64,000 bases of DNA from Cucumis sativus (lineage: Eukaryota > Streptophyta > Magnoliopsida > Cucurbitales > Cucurbitaceae). Within the stretch, counting starts at the first letter, position 1; every line of letters begins with the position of its first letter. A program made the translations under genes and the position numbers. Shown piece by piece: positions 12,290 to 23,600 of the stretch. The stretch spans positions 6,696,001-6,760,000 of the forward strand of contig NC_026660.2 in NCBI RefSeq assembly GCF_000004075.3. The letters run 5' to 3'. The notes below the pieces were generated by a model, which searched no databases, had not been told where the DNA came from, and was given only the letters and a program-made list of their open reading frames with translations.

Positions 12290-13075
12290 TGGATAGTTGA
12301 GGACGCATGGTGCAAGATAAAATTTACTTTTACCTATTATAGGCTTTAGTCAACAGTCATAGGGTTAACTTTTGACTTTGAAAAGTAAAACTTTGACCGA
12401 CTATAGATTCAAATGTGATTAGGATTTTGGAAAACAAATATGGATTCAAGCTTGAAAGGTCGAAATTAGACAAGGAGGGGAAATGGTAAAAAGGCAAAAT
12501 GTTGACTTTTGGTCACAGCTTGACTTTTACTTGAATGATGAAACAACCATTTTACTCTTTGACTCGAGTTAGTAGTGAAATCGAACATTTTGTTGAATGA
12601 TCCCATTAACTTTTAGTGAGTTATGTGAAGGCTCATGGTGATGAAACCAAACTCATTACGAGATAGTGCATACATTGTTGCATAATTCCATTAACTTATT
12701 AGTGGGCTAAATGAAAGTTTATGGTGATGACACCAAGACCACAGGTAGTTAAGAAAATGTAAGTTGCTGGGCCTTTGTGAGTTTAGGCATGTAATAGTTG
12801 CGTACTTATTTTTGGTTGTCTATTTAAAGAGTGAATTTTCAAATGAAAAAAACTTTTGAGTCTTATATGTTTTTTACTTAAAATTATTAATCACCAAATA
12901 ATTAATTTTTCAAACCTTTCACACTCCTTCAATTTTCATCTCTCTCAAATCATTCACTCATCAGGTCCTACAACCCAATTCTAAGTCCAGTATATAGTAT
13001 ATCAACTCTAGTGGTGATTTGGTTTGTGTTCGGGTGGAGATTTGAGCGATTACGAAGCTACGAAGGTGAGTTGTC
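12290..13075 (+). mobile_element. Possible solo LTR or LTR fragment
   Basis: A stretch of about 0.8 kb differs from its AT-only surroundings. It has a TATA-like TCTATTTAAAGAG (about 12818) followed by a polyA-signal-like region and TCTCTCAAATCATTCACTC, an arrangement typical of plant LTR U3-R-U5. No terminal TG..CA pair, primer-binding site or second copy was found, so this is tentative. Confidence 0.3.
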
Positions 13076-14160
13076 CTTAACCCTTATTTTAATTTAATTA
13101 TGTATTTACATGTTAATTAAGTGCAATTATAGTAAAGTTGATCTGATTTCCACTACGCACGCCTTTCATTTCCATAAGATATTTAATATTGATTTCCACT
13201 TGTTTCGTCTTTCTTGATATTTCAAATAAGTGAGGGAGATAATTAGATATTGTATTAAAATTGTCTTTACCCACTAGCTTAAGCTTTTGGGTAACTTAGC
13301 GATTTAAGAGAAACTGCTACGAAAACTAGTAAATATCAACTTGCAACTTTCACGAATTTGCAATGAAATATAATACTGGTTGTTAGCTAGAATAATCAAC
13401 AAACTACGTTAAGAAGAGACAATATAGTGCAACAATCTACATAAAAATTCAATTAACATGCTGTTAACTTAAAGTCAAGTCAAAGACCATTAAAATCTAT
13501 TCCATAATCATGAACTAATTAGAGCACTTTTTTCACTTCAGGTGAGTTGAGCTAGGTTAAAAATGGACCCACACAACAATTTGAGTTGATCTGATTGGTT
13601 ATTTGAAAGATCTGAATTAACAAGGTCTTCAACCTAACCTTTACAGTTGAGTTGGTTTATTGGATTGTCGATTGCTTTTATCATTATTTCACTAGTTTAC
13701 AACACTTAAATCTATTAACAACACAAAACTAATAACTATAATTTTGTAAAATTCAAACACTAAACATTAAATGTCGATCATATCTATTACAAGTTTAAAA
13801 AAACTAAAATTACTTTTTTATATATTTCAATACATATGTGGTCAACTAAAATATAAACTTATCCAGGTCGAGATTCAATAACAAAACAAACTCAATTAAA
13901 CCTTACAATTAGAATGAGATAATTAAAATGATTAAGATAATTTGAACATCTCTCCTATCGACTTTTACACGGATTAAAAAAGAAAAAAAGAAAAAAGAAA
14001 AACGAAAAGAAAAAGACAAAAGAAAAGAAATCTAACATATGGTCGTATGAGCACCGTACGTCAGAAACGTAACAGTAGAAATACACGGTGTTAAGCTCTC
14101 TCCCAATATATTCTAAGGTAATAAAAAAAAAAAAAGAACGTTATCTTCCGTCTCAGCCTT

Positions 14161-14602
14161 TTCTAGAATAAGGCCACGTAGCGGTTTCCGAAAGCCACGT
14201 CAGTCGAAAAAAGTCATAGTCCGTAATCCCATTCCGCACGTGACCGGCAACTTCCGGTTACAATAGACGCCACGTGTAGGACGGGCCCACAGAACACAGC
14301 TGGACGAGACGCTTTTACGCACTCAAAGCCTCAGCTTAGAATTTGTGGACAAGATTGGAGGACTAAATAACCAAATTTCAAAATTAATAAAAAAAAAAAA
14401 GAAAAAACGAAAAAGCGCATCGGTGGGCTTTATCACTCTCCGCCACTAGTTTTCTGCCACTTGTCGAAATCCAATGCAACGACCTTTCTCTATTGCCTTC
14501 TTCACTTGTTTGCAGCCTCAAAAATAAAAACTCACTTGTTTTTTTTTTTTTTTTTTAATTCTTTTAATATTTAATTGTAGCAAAATCCAGAAGAAATTAT
14601 AG
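14161..14602 (+). promoter_or_regulatory. LHY promoter with a cluster of ACGT-core and G-box elements
   Basis: Two perfect G-boxes (CACGTG) lie at 14237-14242 and 14271-14276. Further ACGT cores are at CCACGTAG (about 14174) and CCACGTCAG (about 14195). A-rich blocks lie near 14390, and a CT-rich leader follows after about 14700. G-boxes, an A-rich motif and CT-rich repeats are known conserved parts of LHY promoters and mediate light and clock control. The transcription start was not fixed. Confidence 0.65.
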
Positions 14603-15688
14603 TGGCTGAGATTGCTCCGACGCCCAAAATTGTAACTTCCGGTGCGTTAGGTCTCTTTGAGAAGAAAAAAGAAGGAAACAGATTAGAAAGGAAATACTCT
14701 GTGTTGCTACTACTTCTTTCATTCTCTCTTCTTCTTGATTCCTCATCTTTAGATTCTTCTTACCTTTTTACTCCTTCAATTCACCTTCTTAATTGCCGGA
14801 AACCATGAGTTTTCTGGTGAGTTTCTGGTGATTTTACTCTCATGCATGATCCAAGTAGCTACTCTTCCTTTCCCAATTACATCTAACCATGACTTCCTTC
14901 CAAGGTACTCTTGTTCTTTCTGTTTTCTTAGGGCTTCTTATTGATTATTAACTCTCTCAGTTTCGTTGCCGAGAAAATACGTAGAAACGGATGGAGTTGT
15001 TAATTTGTGGAGATTTGTATTTGTAGATTGAATTACTTGGTGGTGCTTAAGTTAGTTAGTTTGTTTATTTGTTTTTTTCTTTTTTAAATTTAATTTTATT
15101 CGATTTCTAATGTTTTCTCGGCAGCTAACTGGATAGTTTAACTTGACTTTACCAGATCAGTATTGTTAAGATGCATTACTGTGAGGTGGAGAAAGGAGAT
15201 TGTTGATTACTGATTAGAATTTTTCTCTCTTTTTCTACATTCTAAGGTTTTGGCGTCTTCCAGTTCGTTTTGGTGAGGATTCTGAATAAGGATTTTTCAT
15301 TTTAACTTCTTTTTCGGCGAAGTATCTCTATCTTTTTTGTTACCCTGGCTACTGAAAATATTTTTTTTGAAGTTTCGTTTTGTGGTTTCCTATAATATTT
15401 GTTTTTTTGTTTTTTGTTTTTTGTTTTTTTTTTTTAGCCCCATACAAGTCTTCTGATTCGATTAAATATGGAACTCTTAATTTTGTTTACATGAAAAAGA
15501 GACGGATCGCTACCGATTGCTGTCGCTTTTTTTCTGTCTTGCAGTAGCGTCTAGGAGCCAGGTAACAAAAGCAACAACGGCTTCACCATTTAGAATTTAT
15601 TATATCCCTAACAATGAAAGGAGGTTTTCATTTTACCCGTTGCTCGTTAGAGAGGATTTGAAGCAGCGGTAGCTGCTCAGGTCCGTTG
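14603..15688 (+). other. LHY 5' leader with candidate 5' UTR introns
   Basis: CT-rich DNA precedes the LHY start codon. A donor-like TTTTCTG/GTGAGT occurs at about 14816. A possible 17-base exon lies at 15545-15561, between TTGCAG and GTAACA. An acceptor-like CTGCTCAG ends at 15680, nine bases before the ATG. LHY genes often have introns in the 5' UTR, so a multi-part leader is likely. The exact structure needs transcripts. Short ATG frames here could act as uORFs. Confidence 0.45.
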
Positions 15689-17597
15689 ATGGATCCCAAC
15701 TCCTCAGGAGAAGACTTGGTTTTCAAGGTGATAATTCATTCCCCTTCCTTACGAAAAGGGAAAAAAAACTTTAATCAGAAGAAGTGAAGAAAAGGAAATT
15801 GAAAACTGTTTATAACTGAGGTTTGAATATGATAGACCAGGAAGCCATATACTATTACAAAGCAACGAGAGCGTTGGACGGAGGAGGAGCACAACAGATT
15901 TCTAGAGGCGCTGAAGCTCTATGGGCGAGCATGGCAGAGAATCGAAGGTTGTATTTTGATCAAATGTCAGCATTCTTTTTTGACTTTTGTTCATTTCTTA
16001 GCTTGTAACCTTGTTTGGATGAATTATATACTCTGTGACATTTGATACAAAATTTAATTACCATGCAGATTATTAATCAAAGTTTTCTTTAATTATAATT
16101 TTTTGATCGGTGATACTTTTGAACAAGAGACAACTTTTCATTCAAAAGATGAAAATAGATTATTGCTCAAAGGATATGAACTCCAAAAGTAGTGAAAAGA
16201 AAAAGTAAAAAGATACAAATAAATCTGCTGTCGCAAACCAAAATGATATACTTAAAAACATATCAAGAACTAATATGTCAAAATGAATCAAAAGAACTAA
16301 CATCGAGCTATCACAGAAGGTGGAGTAGAATTCCAAAAGCTCCGTCATATATTAGGGAAGAATCTTAATCTTATTGTTGAGCTAATTTGATCTGGAATCT
16401 CTGCTATCAAGTTCATAGTATCCTTTAGAAAGGTTCCTGATTCTTCATTATGTGTTTTATATGCAGAACATATTGGAACTAAAACTGCAGTCCAGATACG
16501 AAGTCATGCGCAAAAGTTTTTTTCAAAGGTCAATGGGTACCCTTCTTTACTTGTTTTTATTTTGTTGGTTTTTGCTTCTTCTAGGTTAATTGTTCTTGAT
16601 TTCAATGCTTTCATTTCTTGCTTCTTCTTTTTTTGGTCCAGTTGTTTGATTTATTATCTTGCTTGCTCATCAGTAGAATGTTTGAGTGTTTCTTACAGGT
16701 AGCTTTCCATCTTTTAAGGTAGAAGGTATATTCATTCATTGCCATTATGGCCTAGTTGCATTTATTCTATATGCTTGTTCTTATATGTGTTAATTATAAA
16801 TGTTGATATATCTTGTAGTATGGGTATTTCTTATTAAAAAAACATCTTGGTATTAGACTAAAATTTGTTTGACAACAGTGATGACACAACAATGATCAAA
16901 ATGATTTTTCTCTTCGTGGCTTTTACATCTGACCTTTGAGGTAAGCAAAAACGGATGAACGAGAAGACCTTTTCCCCCAAAACATTTAAACCCACAATTA
17001 TCACTGACTTCTCTTCTTCAGGCTTGAAGGCTTCGTTTGTACTAAATCCTTCTGCTTAGGATGCTTCAGTTCTGAAGCAGTTCTGATTTTTTTTTTCCTT
17101 GGATTGTTGGTATTATCAAACGCTAACTGGAACTTCAAGTTAACCGGAAATAAGTACATTTAAATAGGTTAAAGAAAAACCAGATTAGGCGTGCTACCTC
17201 ATGTACATTAGTATATTGAGCTCTAAATTGCTTAGTTACACAAGTCCACTAGTTGGTTGTTCTTTATTGTAATCTTACCTTCTTTGGTAGGACTCCAATG
17301 AATGGAATATGATCGAGGGCCTTTTTTTCAAACCTTTGTTTGTGTATGTAGATGTGCCAGATTTTGTTATCTATTTGTTTGAAATTTGTCTCCTTAAGGA
17401 CCTGTAGTACATACGATAAATTGATAAATGAAAGATGACCATTTTCATCGGCCCATACTAGTGATGAGATTGAATATATCTTCCCAACACATTCATGGCC
17501 TTGCTCTTGTTGTAACATTCAGGCTTCCCATCTTTTTCTTGTTTATTCAAAATTTGTTTCCACAACAATTTGGTTTATAATTTTATTCTATCAAAAA

Positions 17598-17631
<34 letters not shown>

Positions 17632-20600
17632 AAAAAAGAAAGAAGAAGAAAAGATCTCTTTAAGAAATTTGGGGACTTTTAAGTGCTTTATCCGAACATC
17701 TCTCCATTTGGATCCTTGTGATGGAGTATCACTTATGCTCATATCAACCCCATATTGGATAAACCATCTTGGGACTATTCCCTGTAATAGAAGCCTTCAT
17801 TCAGTGAGCAGGAGAACAATGTGGTAAGTGTAAACCTATCCCACATATAAAGTGGTCAGATAGTTAACACCGTGTTCCCCTCCCAACAATATATTCTTAG
17901 GTAAACCCACTTTAGCATTAATATACATAGGAACTGGTGAAGAGTCAGTTGACTCTGCAAAACCTGCATACTTAACCACATGATCCGAATGCTTGGCTTG
18001 CTTCAATGGTTCATGTGCGATTGATGGGTTTCCAACCTTACACATACTGAAACTCACCGTACCTACTTGCCCCTTATTATTTTGAAGATACCTTTATTAT
18101 TTTTAATCTTTTTCCTTCCTCCTTTATATGTGAGTATCTAGGCTAGCTGATGCACCTTGACTAATCTCGCGAGGTCATATGCCTAATTCTACAAGAACTG
18201 GATGGTACATTCATGCTAATATACTCATGAATACCCTTCTCCTCCTATATTGCCTTGATTTTACTTGCAACCCAACTTAGGTTTTTCTAATGATTCATCT
18301 TCTTCAGTAGAATTTGGCATTCTCTTGGTTCATGTGTGGCAAGCAAACTACGGTGCTCAACTTCTGCCAAGGGTGGAGGAGAGTTGAACACCTTGTCCTG
18401 CATTTTAAGGTTAATCAACTCTACCACCCATGTACATAGGAAGTGATAAGGAGTCATCTGCTGCCTAGCGACTCCTTCCAGATTGCCCTAGTGAGAGTAT
18501 TAGCCAAAATGCATTTGAGGTGAAGTACTGATTTAACAAAGACCTGCAAGTGAAGCACAAGCACCTACTTCCATTATGTTTGGAATGCTGAGTTCACCAA
18601 ATATTATGAAGAATACTTGGCAGAGCAGCCCTTGCTCCTAACCCAGAAGGATGTCTTCTAAATTAAGATGGTGTATCTCTTTGGTCTCCAGGCCAGCAAT
18701 TACTAGGGAAAATATCCTTTAGAGCTAGCCATTCTAATAGTCTAGGAGAAAATAAATTTTAATGACTAATTACCCATTCAGATATTTTTTTCAAACATGA
18801 TTGTTCTCTGTTGTCTAATCCGAAAACGTTCCACCTTTCAGCCTTTTGGACTACATGTGGAAATGTGCTTCCATAGGCTCTGATTTTGCAGTTACTGCCT
18901 TGTTGATTCTGTTTTCTGCACTTGTTCTATATTGTGTAAGAAACAATATCTCAATGTACGTGTCCGTGGTTTGATCATCTTCAAGAGTTTCCGACCCAAT
19001 TTAGATACTAGGGTTGTGACACTTCTTTCAGCTTCCTAGGCCAATCCTTACACATTACCATGCTTATCTGAGATTTTTTTTAAGCTTATGAGGTGGCTTC
19101 TTTCTTCATCTTCAACTCCTTTCCATTGAAAATCCTTCATTTCTTTCTTTAGAACCTTAACAACATAACTGAGGATATACACGCACACATATAGACTAAT
19201 CATTCATCAATGAAATTTATTTATCTTTTCAATATACACACATACACGCACACCACACACACATATTTATATATATTGACAAGAAACTGTTCCTCATTAT
19301 GAGATACATTAAGGCTCTCTAATTCGTCAATTAGGTGAAAGTACTGGCTTTTCTGTTTTCTTGTATGTAAACTACGACTATTGGAGCTGCTGTGTCCATA
19401 AATTAGTGGAAGCTTTCTCATAGTTATTTCCAATCCAATAGTTTAGGCTATGTGTTAGGATACCATTTGGTCCTTTAAGTTTTAACATTTGACAGTTTAG
19501 TGCCTGAAGTTGGTCCTTGAAAATTGAAGTTGCTGCAGTATTGGTGATACTAACAGAAAGTCACCATTTAGTAATACTAACAAAACCCAATATGTTAAAT
19601 GTTGACGTGTTAATGCTAGAGATGTTAAATGCTCATATTGGAATGCTTATGTGGTCAATTTTAGATGTGGAAAGTTTTAATAACTTTATCACTATTCTCT
19701 TTCGTGGCTTTTTTCCTTCTTCCTCTAAAAGCTATACCTTCCCTTCATCTCTCCCTCACTCTATCATCTCACTCAACTCTCTCTTCTTCTTTTCTGGGGG
19801 GTGGGGGCAGATGTCTCTCCATGCCTCTCGTCTCACTTCTGAGAAGACAAATCTGTAGTGAGTAAGAGCTGCCTAAGAAAAAGCTCCCAAAGTTGTAAGC
19901 CAAAATTGAGATGTGCAAGGATAATGGAAAAAATGATGTGAAGGATGCTCCAAGTCTGAAAAACAAATCACACAGCACGATGACGTGATGTTGAGAGGTA
20001 GCATTCTCCTTTGCAGTCAACGAGCTGTATTAATTCCACTTCTCTTAGTTCCCGTAAGAAGATCTTTATTTTCTCAGGATAAGAGCTTTCAAACCACTGA
20101 ATAAAGGTTGCTCGAGTTAGGGACAATATTATCAATTAATCACTCATGAGAGATTCAACTATGAATACTTGGGTGGAACTAAGAGGCCATAGCCAAAGTT
20201 ATTCATCGAACTTCGTAAAACTCACAAAAGAAGAAGGGATTAACTAGGCCATTCAATCACCTCCAAATTATTCAAATTTCAGCAGAGATGTAGGTCCCAC
20301 ACAGCATGAGAAGATATACAAGCCTGTGCAACTGTAATATTTGAACAAGTTAATTGGCTAGCTGCACTTGTTGGAAGTGAAAAACAAATTGAACCCAGGC
20401 TTACTCTGCACATTAAAGATGAGCCAAATGCACTTAATCTATTCCAAAGTCGACATTGTTCTTTCCATGAGTGACTAATTTACCTAACACATCACCCACA
20501 GTCTCCGTTAAAGGGAAAAAAAAGGGATAAAGGAATCCCCTAGTTCCCAAAATTCTTCATTTTATCAGCAGGATTTTATAGCCTTTTTCTTTCAGAAATT

Positions 20601-23600
20601 TTGCATCGATTTTATTTCACATACCTTAATAGTTACTTTTTTTTTTTTTTGAGATGCTCAAGTGCATTTGCTGATCCTTAGGTTCTGTTTCTCTTCGTTT
20701 CCATATTGTATTTTAAGCTTTTGTCTCATTTCATTATCTTAATAAAGAGACCCTCTTCTTTTAAACATTGCCATTTTTTAAAAAATAGTTATCATTTTTT
20801 TTAAAAGTTATTTTAGCACACATTTTTTAAGTTCTAAAATCTAGAACATATTTTTTAACATTGCCATTATCACATTGCTTCAAACATCTTTTCATTCTTT
20901 CTTCGTTGGGTCTGTCAGTTCACCCATCTTAGCACCCATCTTAGCCTTGCTGGCGATTTTTACCAGACTGCCTGCATTTTCTCAGTTCCAAACATGTCAT
21001 CTTCCCAATTTCGCTTTAGCGCCAAGAATTTCAATCTAATTTTCTTCTTTTTTTAAAAATATTTGTGTGGGCTTCCCAATTTCTGTTCATTGTTTTCTTC
21101 TCATAGTGAATTTCTTGGACTATCTTTTTTTAAGTTCTTGCAAATGTTTTTTTTTTAAACGGAGACAAACTTCTTTATTAATAATAAAACTGAAAGTAAA
21201 AGAGAGTTATGCAATGAGCGTAATAAGGAAGCCTAGAGAGAAATAAGCAAAAGGGGATCAAAAGGTGCACATGGACATCTCAACTAGGTTGACACCCCTT
21301 TAGCACTAAAACATGCGTTACTTGTTTTCTTGTATTCACAACTTTTGATAATCAATAAAATTCTCTCATTTGGTATATACGCCATAATCAATAGTTATCA
21401 AAGACAATCACTCTATTTATAGAGAATTGGAAAGAAAACTACTCCTAATTTTAATCTTCACTAATCAAAGAAACTAATCCTTTTCCTAATCAATCATGGA
21501 GACTAATCTTAATCCTAATGAACTAAAGATTTGAGGAAGATAGCCTAATTTACCGTAGCCTTACTACATCATCCTACCCTTAAAAAAAATTGTCCTTGAG
21601 TTTCATGTTAGAATTAGTGGCCTTGGCTCAAGGAAGGATTTACCCTAATATTCTTTCCTTTTTTATTATAAGCTATAAGCTATTTATTTTTCCTTTTGTA
21701 TCTTTTGTTAATATGAGAAATTAAAAAGAAAGTCAATCGTAGTTTTTCTCTCGGTACTTGGGTTTCCATGTAACTCGGTGTCTACTTTACTTTAGCGCTT
21801 TTAACATGGTATTAGAGCGAGGTAAAGACGAAACACTAGACACAAGTGTAGACGAAACCCAAACAGAGACAGCTGCCTTGGGATCGCTGCTGCTATGAAA
21901 AAGTTGCTCCACCAGCTTCAGAGGACGTTGGCAATTAGAGTGGGCCTAACCTTGGAATCAGTCGTGCAACCTAGTGGCAGAAACTAACCACACGCGCTTC
22001 AATTAGCCTCCCACGCGTTGTCATTACCAGGCGCGTACGCTCACGTACCGCCACCCAATGCCTCCACTGCTCAACCAGTCTACTCCCACCTGTATTCCCA
22101 AGTCCAGCCGCAATACCCTTCTGGTAATCCGCATCTCCACCGTCGTCGCCGCCCTCAATTTATGGATGCCATCGTTTCATGCACTGCTGTCATTTGATTC
22201 TTTATAGCAGCTGCATGTCCATGGTACTGGGATCTATCAAGTCCATAATGGATTAGGGTTTGAAGTTGGTGAATCTTGAGCGCAATCCAAACCAACCGAC
22301 TTGCCAATGTATTTCAAGAACTCGGTAACTTCGCTCCTTAACTTGTCCTCAAATTATATAACAAGTTCTCTGATAACATCTATAGGTGCCTTTCCAGGAT
22401 AGAAGCTGAATGGCCAGAATTACTTTTTCTGGTCTTAATCTATCAAGATGTTTCTCGAGGGTCGTCACCAATTCAGTTTTATTATAGGGGAGACTCTTTG
22501 TCCCTCGCTTGGCGATGCCTTGAAACGTTTTTGGAGAGGGGATTATCCAGTCCATGTTGATTAATAGTATGGAACCACAAATAGGCAAGCCTCTGCTTTA
22601 TGCAGCAACTGCGAAGGATCTATGGGACACAACTTAGAAACTTTATTCAAAACGTCAGAACACTTCTTGTTTGTATACACTGAGGAAACAAGTCCATGAT
22701 TGTATTCAAAACGTTAGAATTAGTGGGCTTGACCTAATGAAGGATTTACCCTAATATTTTTTCCTTTTTTTAATCATAAGTTGTAACCTATTTATCTTCC
22801 CTCTTGTATCTTTTGTTAATATGAGAAATTAATAAGAAACTCAATCGTGGTTTTTCTCCCGGTACTTGAGTTTCCACATAACTCGGTGTCTACTTTACTT
22901 TATCACTTCTAACATTTTGAAATGTAAATCACAAGCATAAACCAAACAGTTCCCATATGGCCGGTCGGGAGTCTTTGTTGCTTGCTAGCTTGCTCTTACT
23001 TTACCTTTGCCTGAAAAAGTTAAAGATAAGTAGATTAGTAATGACCTAAGCTTGGTTTTGAAAAATTCGGGTCGTTACATTTATATTCTGACATTTGGTT
23101 GGATCATTACCCTAAGAAAATAAAAAATTTCTTTTGGGAGTTTAGCATCGGTGCCATTTATATTGCTGATCATTTCCAACATCGTATGTCATATATGTAC
23201 ATCTCTAGATCATTGTGTGTCAAGACCGTGTTGAATCCCCTACCCATCTGTTTGTTCACATTTCTCTTGCCTACCATTTCTAGCATATTATGTTGGATGC
23301 TTTTTAGCTAGTTATCCACCTGGTCTAATAATATATTTGTCATCCTTGCATCCCTCTTCTTAGGACATTCGTTTATTGGCACATGTAAAATGGCTTGGTT
23401 GGCTATTCTTCTAGCTTTTTTTTTTTTTTGAAAAGAATGACAAACTTCTTTATTATTAATAAACTTAAAGTACAAGAGAGTTATACATCGGGAATAATAG
23501 AGAAGCCCAGAAATGGGAGAGAGAGAGAGGATCAATAGGTGCACCCAGACATCTCAACTAGGTTGACACCCCATAGCACCCTTCATATCCAAAATACAAG

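Larger units (their letters stand above)
7520..14160. other. Intergenic: CURT1B 3' flank and transposon-derived DNA
   Basis: About 6.6 kb without a supportable gene. The first 100 bases are CURT1B 3' UTR, with an AATAATAAA-like polyadenylation signal near 7572. Two fold-back elements, a CACTA-like end and an LTR-like stretch are listed separately. The remainder is AT-rich with short open frames only. Confidence 0.6.
21606..22914 (+). mobile_element. Ty1/copia-derived, gag-only (TRIM-like) retrotransposon with two LTRs
   Basis: The left LTR at 21606-21806 begins TGTTAG and ends TAACA. It is followed at once by TGGTATTAGAGCG, a near match to the primer-binding site for initiator methionine tRNA. 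The right LTR at 22712-22914 (CGTTAG..TAACA) is clearly the same sequence. Between them lie only about 905 bases. The plus strand there gives a broken Gag-like frame ([19 protein letters not shown], then a stop, [18 protein letters not shown]), typical of copia Gag. No protease, integrase or reverse transcriptase is present, so the element depended on others to move. No clean target duplication was seen. Confidence 0.8.

Noticed and set aside
14602..14808. 68-codon frame upstream of LHY
   Set aside because: It starts with GTG and has no family match; it is part of the leader.
15823..16008. 61-codon frame over LHY exon 2
   Set aside because: It is out of frame with the MYB repeat; the true exon starts at 15836 and reads TRKPYTITK.
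17264..18057. Minus-strand frames of 84 and 73 codons in the LHY intron
   Set aside because: They may derive from a transposon, but I could not match them to a known domain, so no gene is called.
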